The notes under the pieces were generated by a model. That model was not told where the DNA came from. It worked only from the letters and a program-made list of their open reading frames with translations, and searched no databases. This document shows positions 51,031 through 61,555 of a DNA stretch of 64,000 bases, piece after piece; the first letter of the stretch is position 1; every line of letters starts with the position of its first letter. This DNA is from Caldilineaceae bacterium (lineage in GTDB: Bacteria > Chloroflexota > Anaerolineae > Caldilineales > Caldilineaceae). The stretch is taken from contig JAHBVG010000024.1 of the NCBI GenBank assembly GCA_019637695.1, forward strand, positions 1 to 64,000, read 5' to 3'. A program made the translations under genes and the position numbers.

Positions 51031-51090
51031 GTAGAACGTAGAACGTAGAACGTAGAACGTAGAACGTAGAACGTAGAACGTAGAACGTAG
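51031..51090. repeat. Heptanucleotide microsatellite, (GTAGAAC)8
   Basis: Eight perfect GTAGAAC units fill 51031-51086 and a ninth begins (GTAG). The tract lies 10 bp after the DUF4129 stop and about 150 bp before the CHAT start codon. A 7-bp unit would shift frames if coding, but here it can only change spacing or secondary structure. Confidence 0.95.
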
Positions 51091-51193
51091 ACAATTGTCA
51101 CTTGCCACCTGCAAACATGCAACTTGCAACTTGCAAACCTGCAAACCTGCAACTTGCCACCACTTTTGCCCTTTGCCTTTTGGCTTTTGCCTT
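51091..51193. repeat. Low-complexity word element, right (inverted) copy flanking the MoxR operon
   Basis: It reads ACAATTGTCACTTGCCACCT, then tandem GCAACTTGCAA / GCAAACCT words, then CACTTTTGCCCTTTGCCTTT and GGCTTTTGCCTTC. On the other strand this matches 47181-47251 with extra internal word copies. It lies between the heptamer tract and the CHAT gene. Confidence 0.65.
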
Positions 51194-51235
51194 CTCTGCC
51201 CATTGCCTTTTCCCTTCTCTTCTCCCGGAGGACAC

Positions 51236-53281
51236 ATGGCTATCACACTCGACGAACTCTACCAATTCTGCGAGAAAGAGGTTGTGCTGCTGCCTGAGGA
51301 TGCCCCGCTGGACGAGGCGATCTGGCGGTTTTTTGACAGGGGTTATGAGGAATCGAGCGCCTGGTTGATCGTCCAATTGAACGATGGCGGCTATCGAGCG
51401 ATCCGCTTTGACGCATTGGCGCGGCTGTTGATCGAATCGGAGCCGTCTGTCCTCTATGCGCCGCTGGCCGAGCTTCCCCTCCCCGCAGTGGATCGGATCG
51501 TCTCTATCGACGACGGCGAAAGCATCGACGAACTGAACCACTGGTTGGACGCTCACCCCAACGCCACGTTGGTCGTGGTGGACGGTGAACGTTGCGCCGG
51601 GCTGATGACCAATCCGCTTATCCCCAAGGGGATCGACGAGCCGACGCTGCGCCAGGCGTTGTTGCAAGTTCGACCGCTGGAAGCCATGTCATCGAGCGGA
51701 GGAGATGAACCAGCGCCGCCTGTTCAAAGCGTGGAACTGCACACAGACATCGACTTCCCCGAACATATCCGCCCGCACGAAGAGCAACCGCTGATCGTCA
51801 AACTGACGCCGCAGATCCCCGCCGAGAGCCGCGCCGATGAAATAGTGCGCATGGAATTTGAAGATCCATTTGTCCCCGAGCCAGTGGAAGTGAGCGTCCA
51901 CGCGCCCGATTTTGTCGAACGCAACGACACATGGACGCGCACCATGCAGGTTTATAGCTTCACCGAATCGTCGCCCGCGGTCTTTCTGCTCAAAGCCGCT
52001 GTCGAAGGGATCTTCACCATCGGCGTCGACTTTCGACACAGACAGCGGTTGATCGGCAGCGCCCGCTTTGAGGTCACGGTGAGCCAGCAGCCGCCCCCAC
52101 CCCAATCCTTGAGCCGGAGCATCCCCAATGAAGAAAGAGAGAAGATCGCGCCCGCCGAGGATGCGGCGCCAGGCCTGGCGCTGATCATCAGCCAATCCCC
52201 GCCGCCGCCCGCCGACGTAGAATTGCGCGTCCACCTCAGTGCGGACAATGGATTGAGCTTCGAGCTACATTCTCCGCTGCCGCAGCTTGGCCTCGACCGC
52301 CAGAAGGTGGGAGAAGTCCCCTTAAATGCAGCGCCGCAGCGTTTTCTGCGCGGGATTCTCACCGAAATGAGCCGGCTGGCCCGTAATCGCGCCGACAACC
52401 CCGCCCAGATCATCCGCCAGATCGAAGGGATCGGTGAGAACCTCTTCCTCGACCTATTTCCGGCAGCGCTGCAAACCGTCTATTGGACGCTCTGCGATCT
52501 GCGCGATCAGGGCGTCATCCGTAGCTTGCTCATCACCAGCGACGAACCGTGGATCCCCTGGGAGCTGATCAAACCCTACGATGCCAACAGCGACCGCAGT
52601 GATGATTTTCTGGCCGGGGGATGGCAGCTTTGTCGCTGGCTCGCCGGTCCAGGCCCGGTGGATCAGATCCGCGTTTTGGCGGCGCGACTGATCGCGCCCG
52701 ATCTCGATCTGGATTTTGTGAAAAAAGAGAAGAGCTACTTTGCCTCCATGGCACATTGGGGCGTGGATATCGGCGCAAGCCCGCTACAACGGTTGGAAGA
52801 GGTGCAACTCGTCACCGAGGAGGGCGGCATTCAATTGCTCCACTTTGCCACCCATGGCAACTTTGGCGACGGCAACCCCGACGAATCGGTGATCCGGCTG
52901 GCCGATCAGGCGGAACTTTATCCACGCGATCTGCGCGGCAGCCGTGTGCGCGGGCTGCGCCAATCGCGCCCGATGGTCTTCCTCAACGCCTGCCACACTG
53001 CGCAGATCGACTTCGCCCTAACCGGCTTGGGCGGCTGGGCCGAACGGCTGCTCGTGGATGTGTGCGCCAGCGCCTTCATCGGCACGTTGTGGGAAGTCAA
53101 CGACGAACTGGCCGCCGAGTTTTCCGGCGCTTTTTACCACACCCTCTGGCAGGGTTCTACCCTGGGCGAAGCCTTCCAATTCGCGCGCAACCATGTGCGC
53201 AGACTCCAACCGGCCAACTCCACCTGGCTGGCCTACACCCTATACGGCGATCCTAATGTGAAGGTCTATTGGGGAAATTAG
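51236..53281 (+). CDS. CHAT-domain (caspase-like) protease protein
   Basis: The 681-residue protein starts MAITLDELYQFCEKEV with a CBS-like or novel N-terminal part (about 1-145, VRPLEAM near 145-150), a beta-rich middle (about 165-290), a linker, and a C-terminal CHAT domain (about 420-681). Catalytic residues are visible: His540 in HFATHG and Cys586 in FLNACHT. CHAT proteases cut specific partner proteins, often in defence or cell-death systems. GGAGG precedes the ATG at 51236; upstream frame is low-complexity repeat. No gasdermin-like or TPR partner is adjacent; the MoxR operon and methylase genes are the nearest candidates. Confidence 0.88.
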   Translation: MAITLDELYQFCEKEVVLLPEDAPLDEAIWRFFDRGYEESSAWLIVQLNDGGYRAIRFDALARLLIESEPSVLYAPLAELPLPAVDRIVSIDDGESIDELNHWLDAHPNATLVVVDGERCAGLMTNPLIPKGIDEPTLRQALLQVRPLEAMSSSGGDEPAPPVQSVELHTDIDFPEHIRPHEEQPLIVKLTPQIPAESRADEIVRMEFEDPFVPEPVEVSVHAPDFVERNDTWTRTMQVYSFTESSPAVFLLKAAVEGIFTIGVDFRHRQRLIGSARFEVTVSQQPPPPQSLSRSIPNEEREKIAPAEDAAPGLALIISQSPPPPADVELRVHLSADNGLSFELHSPLPQLGLDRQKVGEVPLNAAPQRFLRGILTEMSRLARNRADNPAQIIRQIEGIGENLFLDLFPAALQTVYWTLCDLRDQGVIRSLLITSDEPWIPWELIKPYDANSDRSDDFLAGGWQLCRWLAGPGPVDQIRVLAARLIAPDLDLDFVKKEKSYFASMAHWGVDIGASPLQRLEEVQLVTEEGGIQLLHFATHGNFGDGNPDESVIRLADQAELYPRDLRGSRVRGLRQSRPMVFLNACHTAQIDFALTGLGGWAERLLVDVCASAFIGTLWEVNDELAAEFSGAFYHTLWQGSTLGEAFQFARNHVRRLQPANSTWLAYTLYGDPNVKVYWGN

Positions 53282-53405
53282 GCCAGTCCGGTACAAGAAT
53301 CTGCTCGGTCTGATCGGGAGTAATGATGTCCAACATGCCGTCGCCAGGGATTGATCCCTCCCCTACTTTCCCAATAATCTGGGACGCCCCCAATTCGCCC
53401 CTCTG

Positions 53406-53435
53406 TTGTCGAATCCTCTCTTCCTCTAGTACAAT
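53406..53435 (+). promoter_or_regulatory. Putative promoter for the methylase genes
   Basis: TTGTCG (53406-53411) and TACAAT (53430-53435) are 18 bp apart. Transcription would begin about 10 nt before the ATG at 53453, leaving a very short leader with no ribosome site. Confidence 0.45.
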
Positions 53436-53452
53436 AGTGCTGTCTCTACCGG

Positions 53453-54151
53453 ATGCTAATTTCACTTGACCAAAATATGATTGATATGGATCGATCCATC
53501 AATTCCATCAAATCCAAACAGCGCGTCGCCGACCATGGGGAGGTCTTCACCCCCCCGTGGATGGTAGCGGCCATGCTCGATCTGGTGAAGGATGAGACCG
53601 AGCGCATTGACGCCCGCTTTCTGGAACCGGCCTGCGGCAGCGGCAATTTCTTGGTGCAGATTTTGCAGCGCAAGCTGATCGCCGTGGAAATCAAGTACGG
53701 CAGGTCGGACTTTGAGCGACGCCACTATGCCCTGCTGGGCTTGATGTGCATCTACGGCATTGAACTGTTGGCGGACAACATCGCCGAGTGCCGGGCCAAT
53801 TTGCTGGAGATTCTGGCCGAATACCTGGCGCTGGCACCGTCGGATGAACTCTACCGGGCCGCGTCCTACGTACTCTCCCAGAACCTGGTACACGGCGATG
53901 CGCTGACCATGCGCACCCACGGCGGCCATCCCATCACCTTTGCCGAATGGGGCTACCTGGGCAAGGGCAAATTCCAACGCCGCGACTTTCGGCTGGACAC
54001 CCTCACTCTGTCGTCGTCTTTCAGCGCCCAGGATTCTCTCTTCTCCCAGGCCGGCCGACACGAGATCTTCACGCCCGACAAGAGCTACCCGCCCATGACC
54101 GTAGCCGACCTGGCCGCCGCGTTCGGCGACGCTCCGACGGAGGCCCCATGA
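53453..54151 (+). CDS. DNA N6-adenine methylase subunit (motif I part)
   Basis: The 232-residue protein has the methylase opening HGEVFTPPWMVAAMLDLV and the SAM-binding motif I in FLEPACGSGNFLVQIL (about 60-75), then CIYGIELLADNIAECRANLL. The catalytic NPPY motif is not present, so the protein is probably an auxiliary or split methylase half working with the next gene. The stop overlaps the ATG of that gene (ATGA). The start is uncertain: ATGs at 53453, 53477 and 53486 lack ribosome sites. Part of a restriction-modification locus. Confidence 0.8.
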   Translation: MLISLDQNMIDMDRSINSIKSKQRVADHGEVFTPPWMVAAMLDLVKDETERIDARFLEPACGSGNFLVQILQRKLIAVEIKYGRSDFERRHYALLGLMCIYGIELLADNIAECRANLLEILAEYLALAPSDELYRAASYVLSQNLVHGDALTMRTHGGHPITFAEWGYLGKGKFQRRDFRLDTLTLSSSFSAQDSLFSQAGRHEIFTPDKSYPPMTVADLAAAFGDAPTEAP

Positions 54152-55735
54152 CCACCCAGGCCAGCTTTGCCCTGCGCAGCCGCAACCCGGATGTGCTGAC
54201 CTGCATCGCCAACCTCTCCAACGATGAGGTGTTTACGCCGCCGGAACTGGCCAACCGGATGTTGGACACGCTGGCCGCAGCCTGGGCCGCGGACCACAAC
54301 GGCGCAGACCTGTGGGCGGACCCGACCGTGCGCTTCCTCGACCCCTGCGCCAAGTCGGGCGTCTTTCTGCGTGAGATCACCAGCCGCCTGACCAAAGGGC
54401 TGGCAGAGCAGATGCCAGAGTTGGAGGCCCGCGTCAACCACATTTTGACGCAGCAGGTCTTCGGCATTGCCATCACCCACCTGACCAGCCTGCTGGCCCG
54501 GCGCAGCCTCTACTGCTCCAAGCACGCCAACGGTAGGCACTCCATCGCCAGGGACTTTCGCAGCGACGCCGGCAATATCTGGTTCGAGCGGTTGGAGCAT
54601 ACGTGGGTCAATGAAAAGTGTAAGTACTGCGGTGCGAATCGGCGCGACTACGACCGTGGCGAAGGGCTTGAAACCCACGCCTACGCGTTCATTCACGCCG
54701 ACGACGTGAAGACGCGATTGGGCGAACTATTTGGAGGTGATATGCAATTCGATGTGATCATCGGGAACCCGCCGTACCAGCTTGGCCAGAGTGGCGGTGA
54801 AGCAGTGGGCGGTTTTGCGATGCCCATTTATCAGGAGTTCGTCAAGGCGGCAAAGAGCCTTGACCCGCGATACGTCGTGATGGTTACCCCGTCGCGGTGG
54901 TTCGCTGGCGGTCGGGGATTGGATGAGTACCGCAGCGAGGTACTCGCCGACACGAGGATGAGGGTGCTTGTGGATTTTCCCGATGCGGCAGAAGCATTTC
55001 CGGGTATTCAGATCAAGGGCGGCGTCTCCTATTTCCTCTGGGATAATTCATGGAACGACGCTTGTGAAATCACTACAATTCACGGCGGCAAGCCAACTTC
55101 GCCACCGATGAAACGGTACTTGGGTGCTTACGATGTCGTGGTGCGACGGAACGAGGCTGTTCCCATTTTGGAGAAGGTTCTGAAAGTCAACGCCAAAGAT
55201 GGGTTTGGAAATCTCGCGTCCAAAGTCTCGCCAATACAGCCATTCAGCATTCGCACCAACTTCCGCGGTGCGGAGACCCCAAAGGGAATGCACAATCCTG
55301 TTCGCTTGATCAGGAACGGCGGAGAAGACTTCATTGAGCGATCCGAAGTTCCACGGAATAATGCGTGGATTGACGAGTGGAAAGTACTTCTCGGTGCAGC
55401 CTATGGAGCTGGCGACAACTTTCCTCACCAGATTTACAACTATCCAATCGTCGCTAGCCCCGGCACAACTTGTACTGAGACCTATTTGGTCATTGACAGA
55501 TTCAACTCTAGGGTTGAGGCTGATAGGTTCGCTGCTTACTTGCGGACGAGGTTTGCTCGTTTTCTCGTTTCGCTGCGAAAGTATACTCAGCACCTGTACA
55601 ACGAGCGATTCCTGTTCGTACCCGATCTGCCGATGGATCGCGATTGGACAGACGAGATGCTTTACCAGAAGTACGGCATCACCGACGACGAGGTCGCATT
55701 CATCAACAGTATGATCCGTCCGATGGGTGACGACG

Positions 55736-55743
<8 letters not shown>
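54148..55743 (+). CDS. Eco57I-type DNA adenine methylase
   Basis: The 531-residue methylase repeats the opening pattern DEVFTPPELANRMLDTLA. Motif I is altered as FLDPCAKSGVFLREI (about 65-80), a CxxC pair is seen in NEKCKYCGANR, and the catalytic motif is FDVIIGNPPYQLGQSGG (about 203-220). Later TYLVIDRFNSRVEADRFAAY and RFLFVPDLPMDRDW resemble the target-recognition end of Eco57I/TaqI-like enzymes. GGAGG precedes the ATG, coupled to the upstream gene. It overlaps the helicase gene by 8 bp. Confidence 0.88.
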
Positions 55744-57746
<2,003 letters not shown>

Positions 57747-57750
57747 GGAT

Positions 57751-57906
57751 GTGCTACAGCGGGCGCTGCGCCGACTGGAGTATCTCCATCTGGCGCGGGA
57801 TTTGAACGATCTGCGCACGCCGCCCAGCAACCGGCTGCATGGGTTGACAGGAGATCGGGAAGGGCAACATTCCATCTCCATCAACGATCAATGGCGCATC
57901 TGTTGA
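57751..57906 (+). pseudogene. HigB/RelE-like toxin fragment
   Basis: The frame from a GTG at 57751 reads LRRLEYLHLARDLNDLRTPP, then HGLTGDREGQHSISINDQWRIC and a stop. This matches the middle of HigB-type killer proteins (LxxLxGxxxGxxSIxINxxWRIxF), but the N-terminal about 35 residues and the C-terminal strand after WRI are missing. No antitoxin gene follows. The rest of the 413-bp space before the rRNA methyltransferase holds a short frame of unknown origin (57891-58073) and a REP-like unit. Confidence 0.6.
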
Positions 57907-58036
57907 CGCTGGAGGGGCTGGCGATTGGCGGCGTGTTACGCCATCAGGAAAGCGCAGATCCGCTGCCGGGGGCGCGCCTGCTGGCCTTTGTGATGGCCCA
58001 TCCAGCCCTGGCCCAGGCGGAATTACCCAATATCAG

Positions 58037-58121
58037 TAATTCACGATTCCATGCGCTCTGGACCGGTCCGTGACCGGCCTTCACTGGGTCACGGACCCTG
58101 TGAGAGCGTAAATCGTGAATT
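58037..58121. repeat. REP-like palindromic unit, copy 2, with TAATTCACGATT ends
   Basis: TAATTCACGATT (58037-58048) is the complement of AATCGTGAATTA (58110-58121). Between them are GGTCCGTGACC (58065-58075) and GGTCACGGACC (58087-58097), so the whole 85 bp can form one long hairpin. GAATTACCCAATATC occurs on both sides (58020-58034 and 58117-58131), like a target duplication or repeated word. Confidence 0.7.
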
Positions 58122-58159
58122 ACCCAATATCGAATATCCAATACCCAACACTCCCTACC

Positions 58160-58915
58160 ATGCCGCCCTACCAATTCGCCACAGAACGCCAAGACTATTC
58201 CGACTACGCCAGCGGACGGGTTATCTACAATGCGCCCGGCCAACCGGTCTTTCCCGTGCGGTTGGTCAGCGAGATCTTCCAACGATCTCTGGCGATTCGC
58301 CACAAAGCAGGCATGACCGGCCCGGTGCGCATCTACGATCCCTGCTGTGGCAGCGCCTATCACCTGACGGCGCTGGCTTATTTGCACTGGCACGATATCG
58401 AGGCGATCCTTGCATCGGACATCGACGCCGATATCCTCTCTGTGGCCCAACGCAATCTGAACCTGCTCACTGTGCCAGGTTTGCAAAAGCGCCAGGAGGA
58501 GATTGCAGAGATGCTGGCCCAGTACGGCAAGCCATCCCATGCAGAAGCGCTGGAAAGCGCAAAACGCTTGCTGGCGCAGGTAGCTCAATGGACAAAGGAA
58601 CAGTCGGTGAGGATAGGGGTCTTCGTTGCCGATGCGACGGATAGCGCCGCCATCGCCCACCATCTGAGGCGAGGTGAGGTTGATCTGGTGCTTTCGGACG
58701 TACCCTACGGGCAGCACAGCGCATGGCGCGCCAGCGGAGAGCATGATCCGCTTTGGCAGATGTTGGAAGCGCTGAGACCGATCCTCGCTCCGACGTCTGT
58801 TGTGGCGATTGCCGCCAACAAAGGACAACAAATCAGCCACGATCACTACAAACGCATGGAACGCTTTCAGGTGGGCAAACGCCAGATCATGCTGCTACAA
58901 CGGGCGCGGCAATAG
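58160..58915 (+). CDS. AviRa-like rRNA guanine methyltransferase
   Basis: The 251-residue SAM methyltransferase opens FATERQDYSDYASGRVIYNA and FPVRLVSEIFQRSL, with motif I-like VRIYDPCCGSAYHLTALAY, ILASDIDADILSVAQRNLNLL and the catalytic-region VDLVLSDVPYGQHSAW. This order is that of AviRa, which methylates a 23S rRNA guanine and gives avilamycin resistance. Outside antibiotic producers the same family is common and may have a housekeeping role. The start at 58160 gives the family N-terminus; the earlier frame lies in a repeat. It is convergent with the peroxidase gene. Confidence 0.85.
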   Translation: MPPYQFATERQDYSDYASGRVIYNAPGQPVFPVRLVSEIFQRSLAIRHKAGMTGPVRIYDPCCGSAYHLTALAYLHWHDIEAILASDIDADILSVAQRNLNLLTVPGLQKRQEEIAEMLAQYGKPSHAEALESAKRLLAQVAQWTKEQSVRIGVFVADATDSAAIAHHLRRGEVDLVLSDVPYGQHSAWRASGEHDPLWQMLEALRPILAPTSVVAIAANKGQQISHDHYKRMERFQVGKRQIMLLQRARQ

Positions 58916-58927
58916 AACGTAGATATA

Positions 58928-60187
58928 TCAGTTGCCTGCCAGCGCGGAATCGACGGAGACGGGCGCTGTCAAAGTGTGCAGGAAGGCGATGATCTGCTTG
59001 ATCTCGGTGGAAGAGAGAGAAAGCGTTTCCAGTTCATTGTGCCCTACGGGCGCGGCGGGGGCGCGGTTGTAGTGATCCAATACCTCGGCCAGCGAGGCAA
59101 ACTGACCGGCGTGCATGTAGGGCGCGCGCTCGGCCACATTACGCAAGGACGGTGGTTTGAATTGGCGCTCCAGATCGAAGCCAGGCTCGCGCATAAAGCG
59201 AAGTTCGACGCAGTCATCAGGGGCGGCGTCGCTGTAATGGCTGAAACAGTTGAACTCATCGGCCAGGACTTTCAGCGCGCCTGAGATCCGTCCCCGATCT
59301 TCGGGCAGGTCGGGCGCTGTTGGCACGCCCGTATTGTGAAAATGGTTGTCGGTAAAGAGCGGTCCGTTGTGACATTGCAGGCACTCCGCTTTGCCGATGA
59401 AAAGGCGCAGACCTGCCGCTTCATCGGGGGTAAACGTAGCCTTCATGGCTTCCTCATCGGCGGCCAACAAAGCCTCCACATAGGCGTCAAAGCGCGCCGG
59501 AGCAGGCAGTATGCGTCGTTCGTAGGCGGCGATGGCCTTGCCCATATTCACAAAGATGCGGGTAACGGTCTCTTGCTGATCCTTGCGCATCCCATCCCAG
59601 GCGGCGCGAGCCGCGGCATCCTCCACAGGACCGGCGCTCATGGGCAGCCCAGCGAGATCGGGCAGAGGACCGAAGATCGCCTCATAGTCGGCTTTGTAGT
59701 GCTGCTCGATCAGGTGTACGTACAGGGTGCGGTTGCCGCCATGCTCCACCGGATTTTCCAGCGGCTCAAGGGCCTGCGCCCACAGACTATCCTTGCGGCC
59801 ATCCCAAAAGAGCCAGGGGCTATAGGCAACGCCAGCCAGGGGCATCGCTCTCCGATTGGTAACGCCCACGCCCTCGGAGAGTCGCTTACCGTCCTGAAAA
59901 TCCAATTCGGGCAGATGGCAGGTGGTGCAGGCGACCTGTCCATTGCTGCTGAAACGGGTGTCGAAGAAGAGCTTCTCGCCCAGCGCGGCAGCGAACGGAT
60001 CATCGGCATAACGATTGGACGGATCGGGTGTCAGCGGTGGCAGGCTACCGATCCAGAGTGTACGCAGGGTGGCAATCTCATCCTCGTTCCAGGCGGAGCG
60101 AGGACAGAGCGCGCTGGCGGCGACGCTACTGCCGACAAGAATGGCGACGGCAAGAAATATCAAAAAGGGACGAGACGCTCGATGCAT
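58928..60187 (-). CDS. Di-heme cytochrome c peroxidase (CcpA/MauG family)
   Basis: The 419-residue protein has a signal peptide (FLIFLAVAILVGSSVAASA) and two c-type heme sites: VACTTCHLPELDF in the N-terminal half and ECLQCHNGPLF in the C-terminal half. Family segments include LGEKLFFDTRFSSNGQVAC, RRAMPLAGVAYSPWLFWDGR and the late APYMHAGQFASLAEVLDHY. It reduces hydrogen peroxide in the periplasm or outside the membrane, or is a MauG-like oxidase. It follows the small membrane-anchored gene by 8 bp on the same strand. Confidence 0.93.
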   Translation of the reverse strand: MHRASRPFLIFLAVAILVGSSVAASALCPRSAWNEDEIATLRTLWIGSLPPLTPDPSNRYADDPFAAALGEKLFFDTRFSSNGQVACTTCHLPELDFQDGKRLSEGVGVTNRRAMPLAGVAYSPWLFWDGRKDSLWAQALEPLENPVEHGGNRTLYVHLIEQHYKADYEAIFGPLPDLAGLPMSAGPVEDAAARAAWDGMRKDQQETVTRIFVNMGKAIAAYERRILPAPARFDAYVEALLAADEEAMKATFTPDEAAGLRLFIGKAECLQCHNGPLFTDNHFHNTGVPTAPDLPEDRGRISGALKVLADEFNCFSHYSDAAPDDCVELRFMREPGFDLERQFKPPSLRNVAERAPYMHAGQFASLAEVLDHYNRAPAAPVGHNELETLSLSSTEIKQIIAFLHTLTAPVSVDSALAGN

Positions 60188-60195
60188 GTCCTCCC

Positions 60196-60684
60196 TTACC
60201 TCAGCATCATGTTGAATTGCACTCGATCCGTCTGCCCGTCGGCGGTGATCACAAAGTCAACCACCCACCAACCGGGCATGTGGAAGCGCAGACCATCCAC
60301 TCTATAGTTGCCGTTGCCCAGGTTCTGCGTCACTTGTGGGCGCGTGGGCAGGCCGTGACGGTGTTGGGGCATATCACCGTCCACGGTGACGGTGGCATTC
60401 TCCACGGGCTGGCCCGAAGACCTCTCCACGTACAGCGTCCAGCTTTGCATGGTGTTGATCGCCACGATGCCTTGATCCGGGGTGTAGCTGACCTTGTAAA
60501 GCCCTTGTTGGGATAAGCGAGTGGTGGACAGATCCAGATTGGCGGGCGTGTCGCTCATGCGCATCATCATGCTCCCCAGCGCAATGGCTACCAGCAGGAT
60601 GAGTATGCCGATGACAGCGGCGCGCACCAGCGTTTTGTTGCCGCCAGTTCGCTGACGATCCGGGGCGGGTAGGGTTGTACTCAT
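60196..60684 (-). CDS. Membrane-anchored FixH/YtkA-like beta-sandwich protein
   Basis: From the ATG at 60682-60684 (AGAGGGA upstream) the protein has 162 residues: a cytosolic head, one transmembrane helix ([21 protein letters not shown]), and an external beta-rich domain with [40 protein letters not shown] and [19 protein letters not shown]. This resembles YtkA/FixH-type domains found beside copper or cytochrome genes; the PQHRHG segment could bind a metal. It is the first gene of a pair with the di-heme peroxidase. Confidence 0.75.
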   Translation of the reverse strand: MSTTLPAPDRQRTGGNKTLVRAAVIGILILLVAIALGSMMMRMSDTPANLDLSTTRLSQQGLYKVSYTPDQGIVAINTMQSWTLYVERSSGQPVENATVTVDGDMPQHRHGLPTRPQVTQNLGNGNYRVDGLRFHMPGWWVVDFVITADGQTDRVQFNMMLR

Positions 60685-60854
60685 AGATCCCTCTTCTATT
60701 GGTATCACTGAACTTATAGGGAGCAACCGATAACTTGCCGCCAAAGGTGGCGGCAAGTAAGTATACAACCGCTTCAGGTGCGCCACAAAGTAGCGACGAG
60801 TTGTCGGCAGGGGTCAGAACGCGAGGATAAACCGACGAGTACAGACAGGCCAGT

Positions 60855-61136
60855 TTATGTAGAATCGTCTTTTCGCAGATTTTTGTGTAGGGTTCTTCTG
60901 CCTACATAGATCCGTTCCATGTAATGGTCACTGCTCAACCGTGCGTCGAGATCAGAGACACGCATCATCCACAATTTAACAAAGTCGGCGAACAGAGTAG
61001 ATTGTCGCGCCAGCCCGACGGCGATTTTGGTGATGTCTTGCTCTTGGTCATCCTTTAGGAATTGAAGGATCTTCTCTCTATCGGCATTGGCCAGAAATTG
61101 CTCGTGCCACTCTTTGGGTTTTAGTTGCTTCCTCAT
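60855..61136 (-). CDS. Small conserved-looking protein of unknown function
   Basis: The 93-residue, highly helical and charged protein contains KPKEWHEQFLANADREKILQ and LFADFVKLWMMRVSDLDARL. I do not recognise it. Its ATG shares one base with the stop codon of the upstream gene (TAATG), so the two are translationally coupled. The size and overlap are like a toxin-antitoxin or accessory pair, but no motif supports that. Confidence 0.6.
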   Translation of the reverse strand: MRKQLKPKEWHEQFLANADREKILQFLKDDQEQDITKIAVGLARQSTLFADFVKLWMMRVSDLDARLSSDHYMERIYVGRRTLHKNLRKDDST

Positions 61137-61555
61137 TAGATTCTCTCTTCTTTCTTAAGGTCAAAATCCCCCAGGCGTCGATTTAGCGCGTTTAGGGGTT
61201 CACCCGTTAGCCTTTCAACTTGCTCAGCCGTGAATGGTTGCCATTGTGGCGCTTCTGCTCTCTTGTCCGCGCCCCACGTAAAGGTCAGATGAGCAAATTC
61301 GGCAGGAAGATCCGCTTCGGGTGGCGTGTGCTGGATCCAGCGGGTGGTCTTGGGGTTAAGATTCCACCGCGCCAGTAGATCGGTGGCAATACGTGCAGAT
61401 GCAGTGGTGATCGATTCTCCGGTGTTGTTGCTGACATCGGTCAACAAGACAATGTGAGAGCCGTTCTTGCGTTTGTAAATACGTACACGACAGCGCCCTG
61501 AAAGCTGATAGGATTCACGAGGAAAGCGGTAGATGTAATCTTGAAAACTTGGCAT
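61136..61555 (-). CDS. Unknown protein coupled to the downstream 93-aa gene
   Basis: From the ATG at 61553-61555 the protein has 139 residues, beginning MPSFQDYIYRFPRESYQLSG, with a strand-rich CRVRIYKRKNGSHIVLLTDV, TTASARIATDLLARWNLNP and a C-terminal WQPFTAEQVERLTGEPLNAL. The frame extends 28 codons upstream to a TTG at 61639; I prefer the ATG, which has GGGAAG 6 nt before it. No family recognised. Coupled by a 1-base overlap to the next gene. Confidence 0.6.
   Translation of the reverse strand: MPSFQDYIYRFPRESYQLSGRCRVRIYKRKNGSHIVLLTDVSNNTGESITTASARIATDLLARWNLNPKTTRWIQHTPPEADLPAEFAHLTFTWGADKRAEAPQWQPFTAEQVERLTGEPLNALNRRLGDFDLKKEERI

Noticed and set aside
53253-53465. Leftward 70-codon frame between the CHAT and methylase genes (GTG start, contains GEGSIPGDGMLDIITPD)
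   Set aside because: It has no good ribosome site, overlaps the ends of both neighbouring genes and matches nothing I recognise. It reads somewhat like protein, so a decayed gene is possible, but support is too weak to list.
57891-58073. Short rightward frame (MAHLLTLEGLAIGGVLRHQ...) after the HigB-like fragment
   Set aside because: It runs into the REP-like unit and has no identifiable domain. It may be debris of a lost gene, but nothing supports a function.
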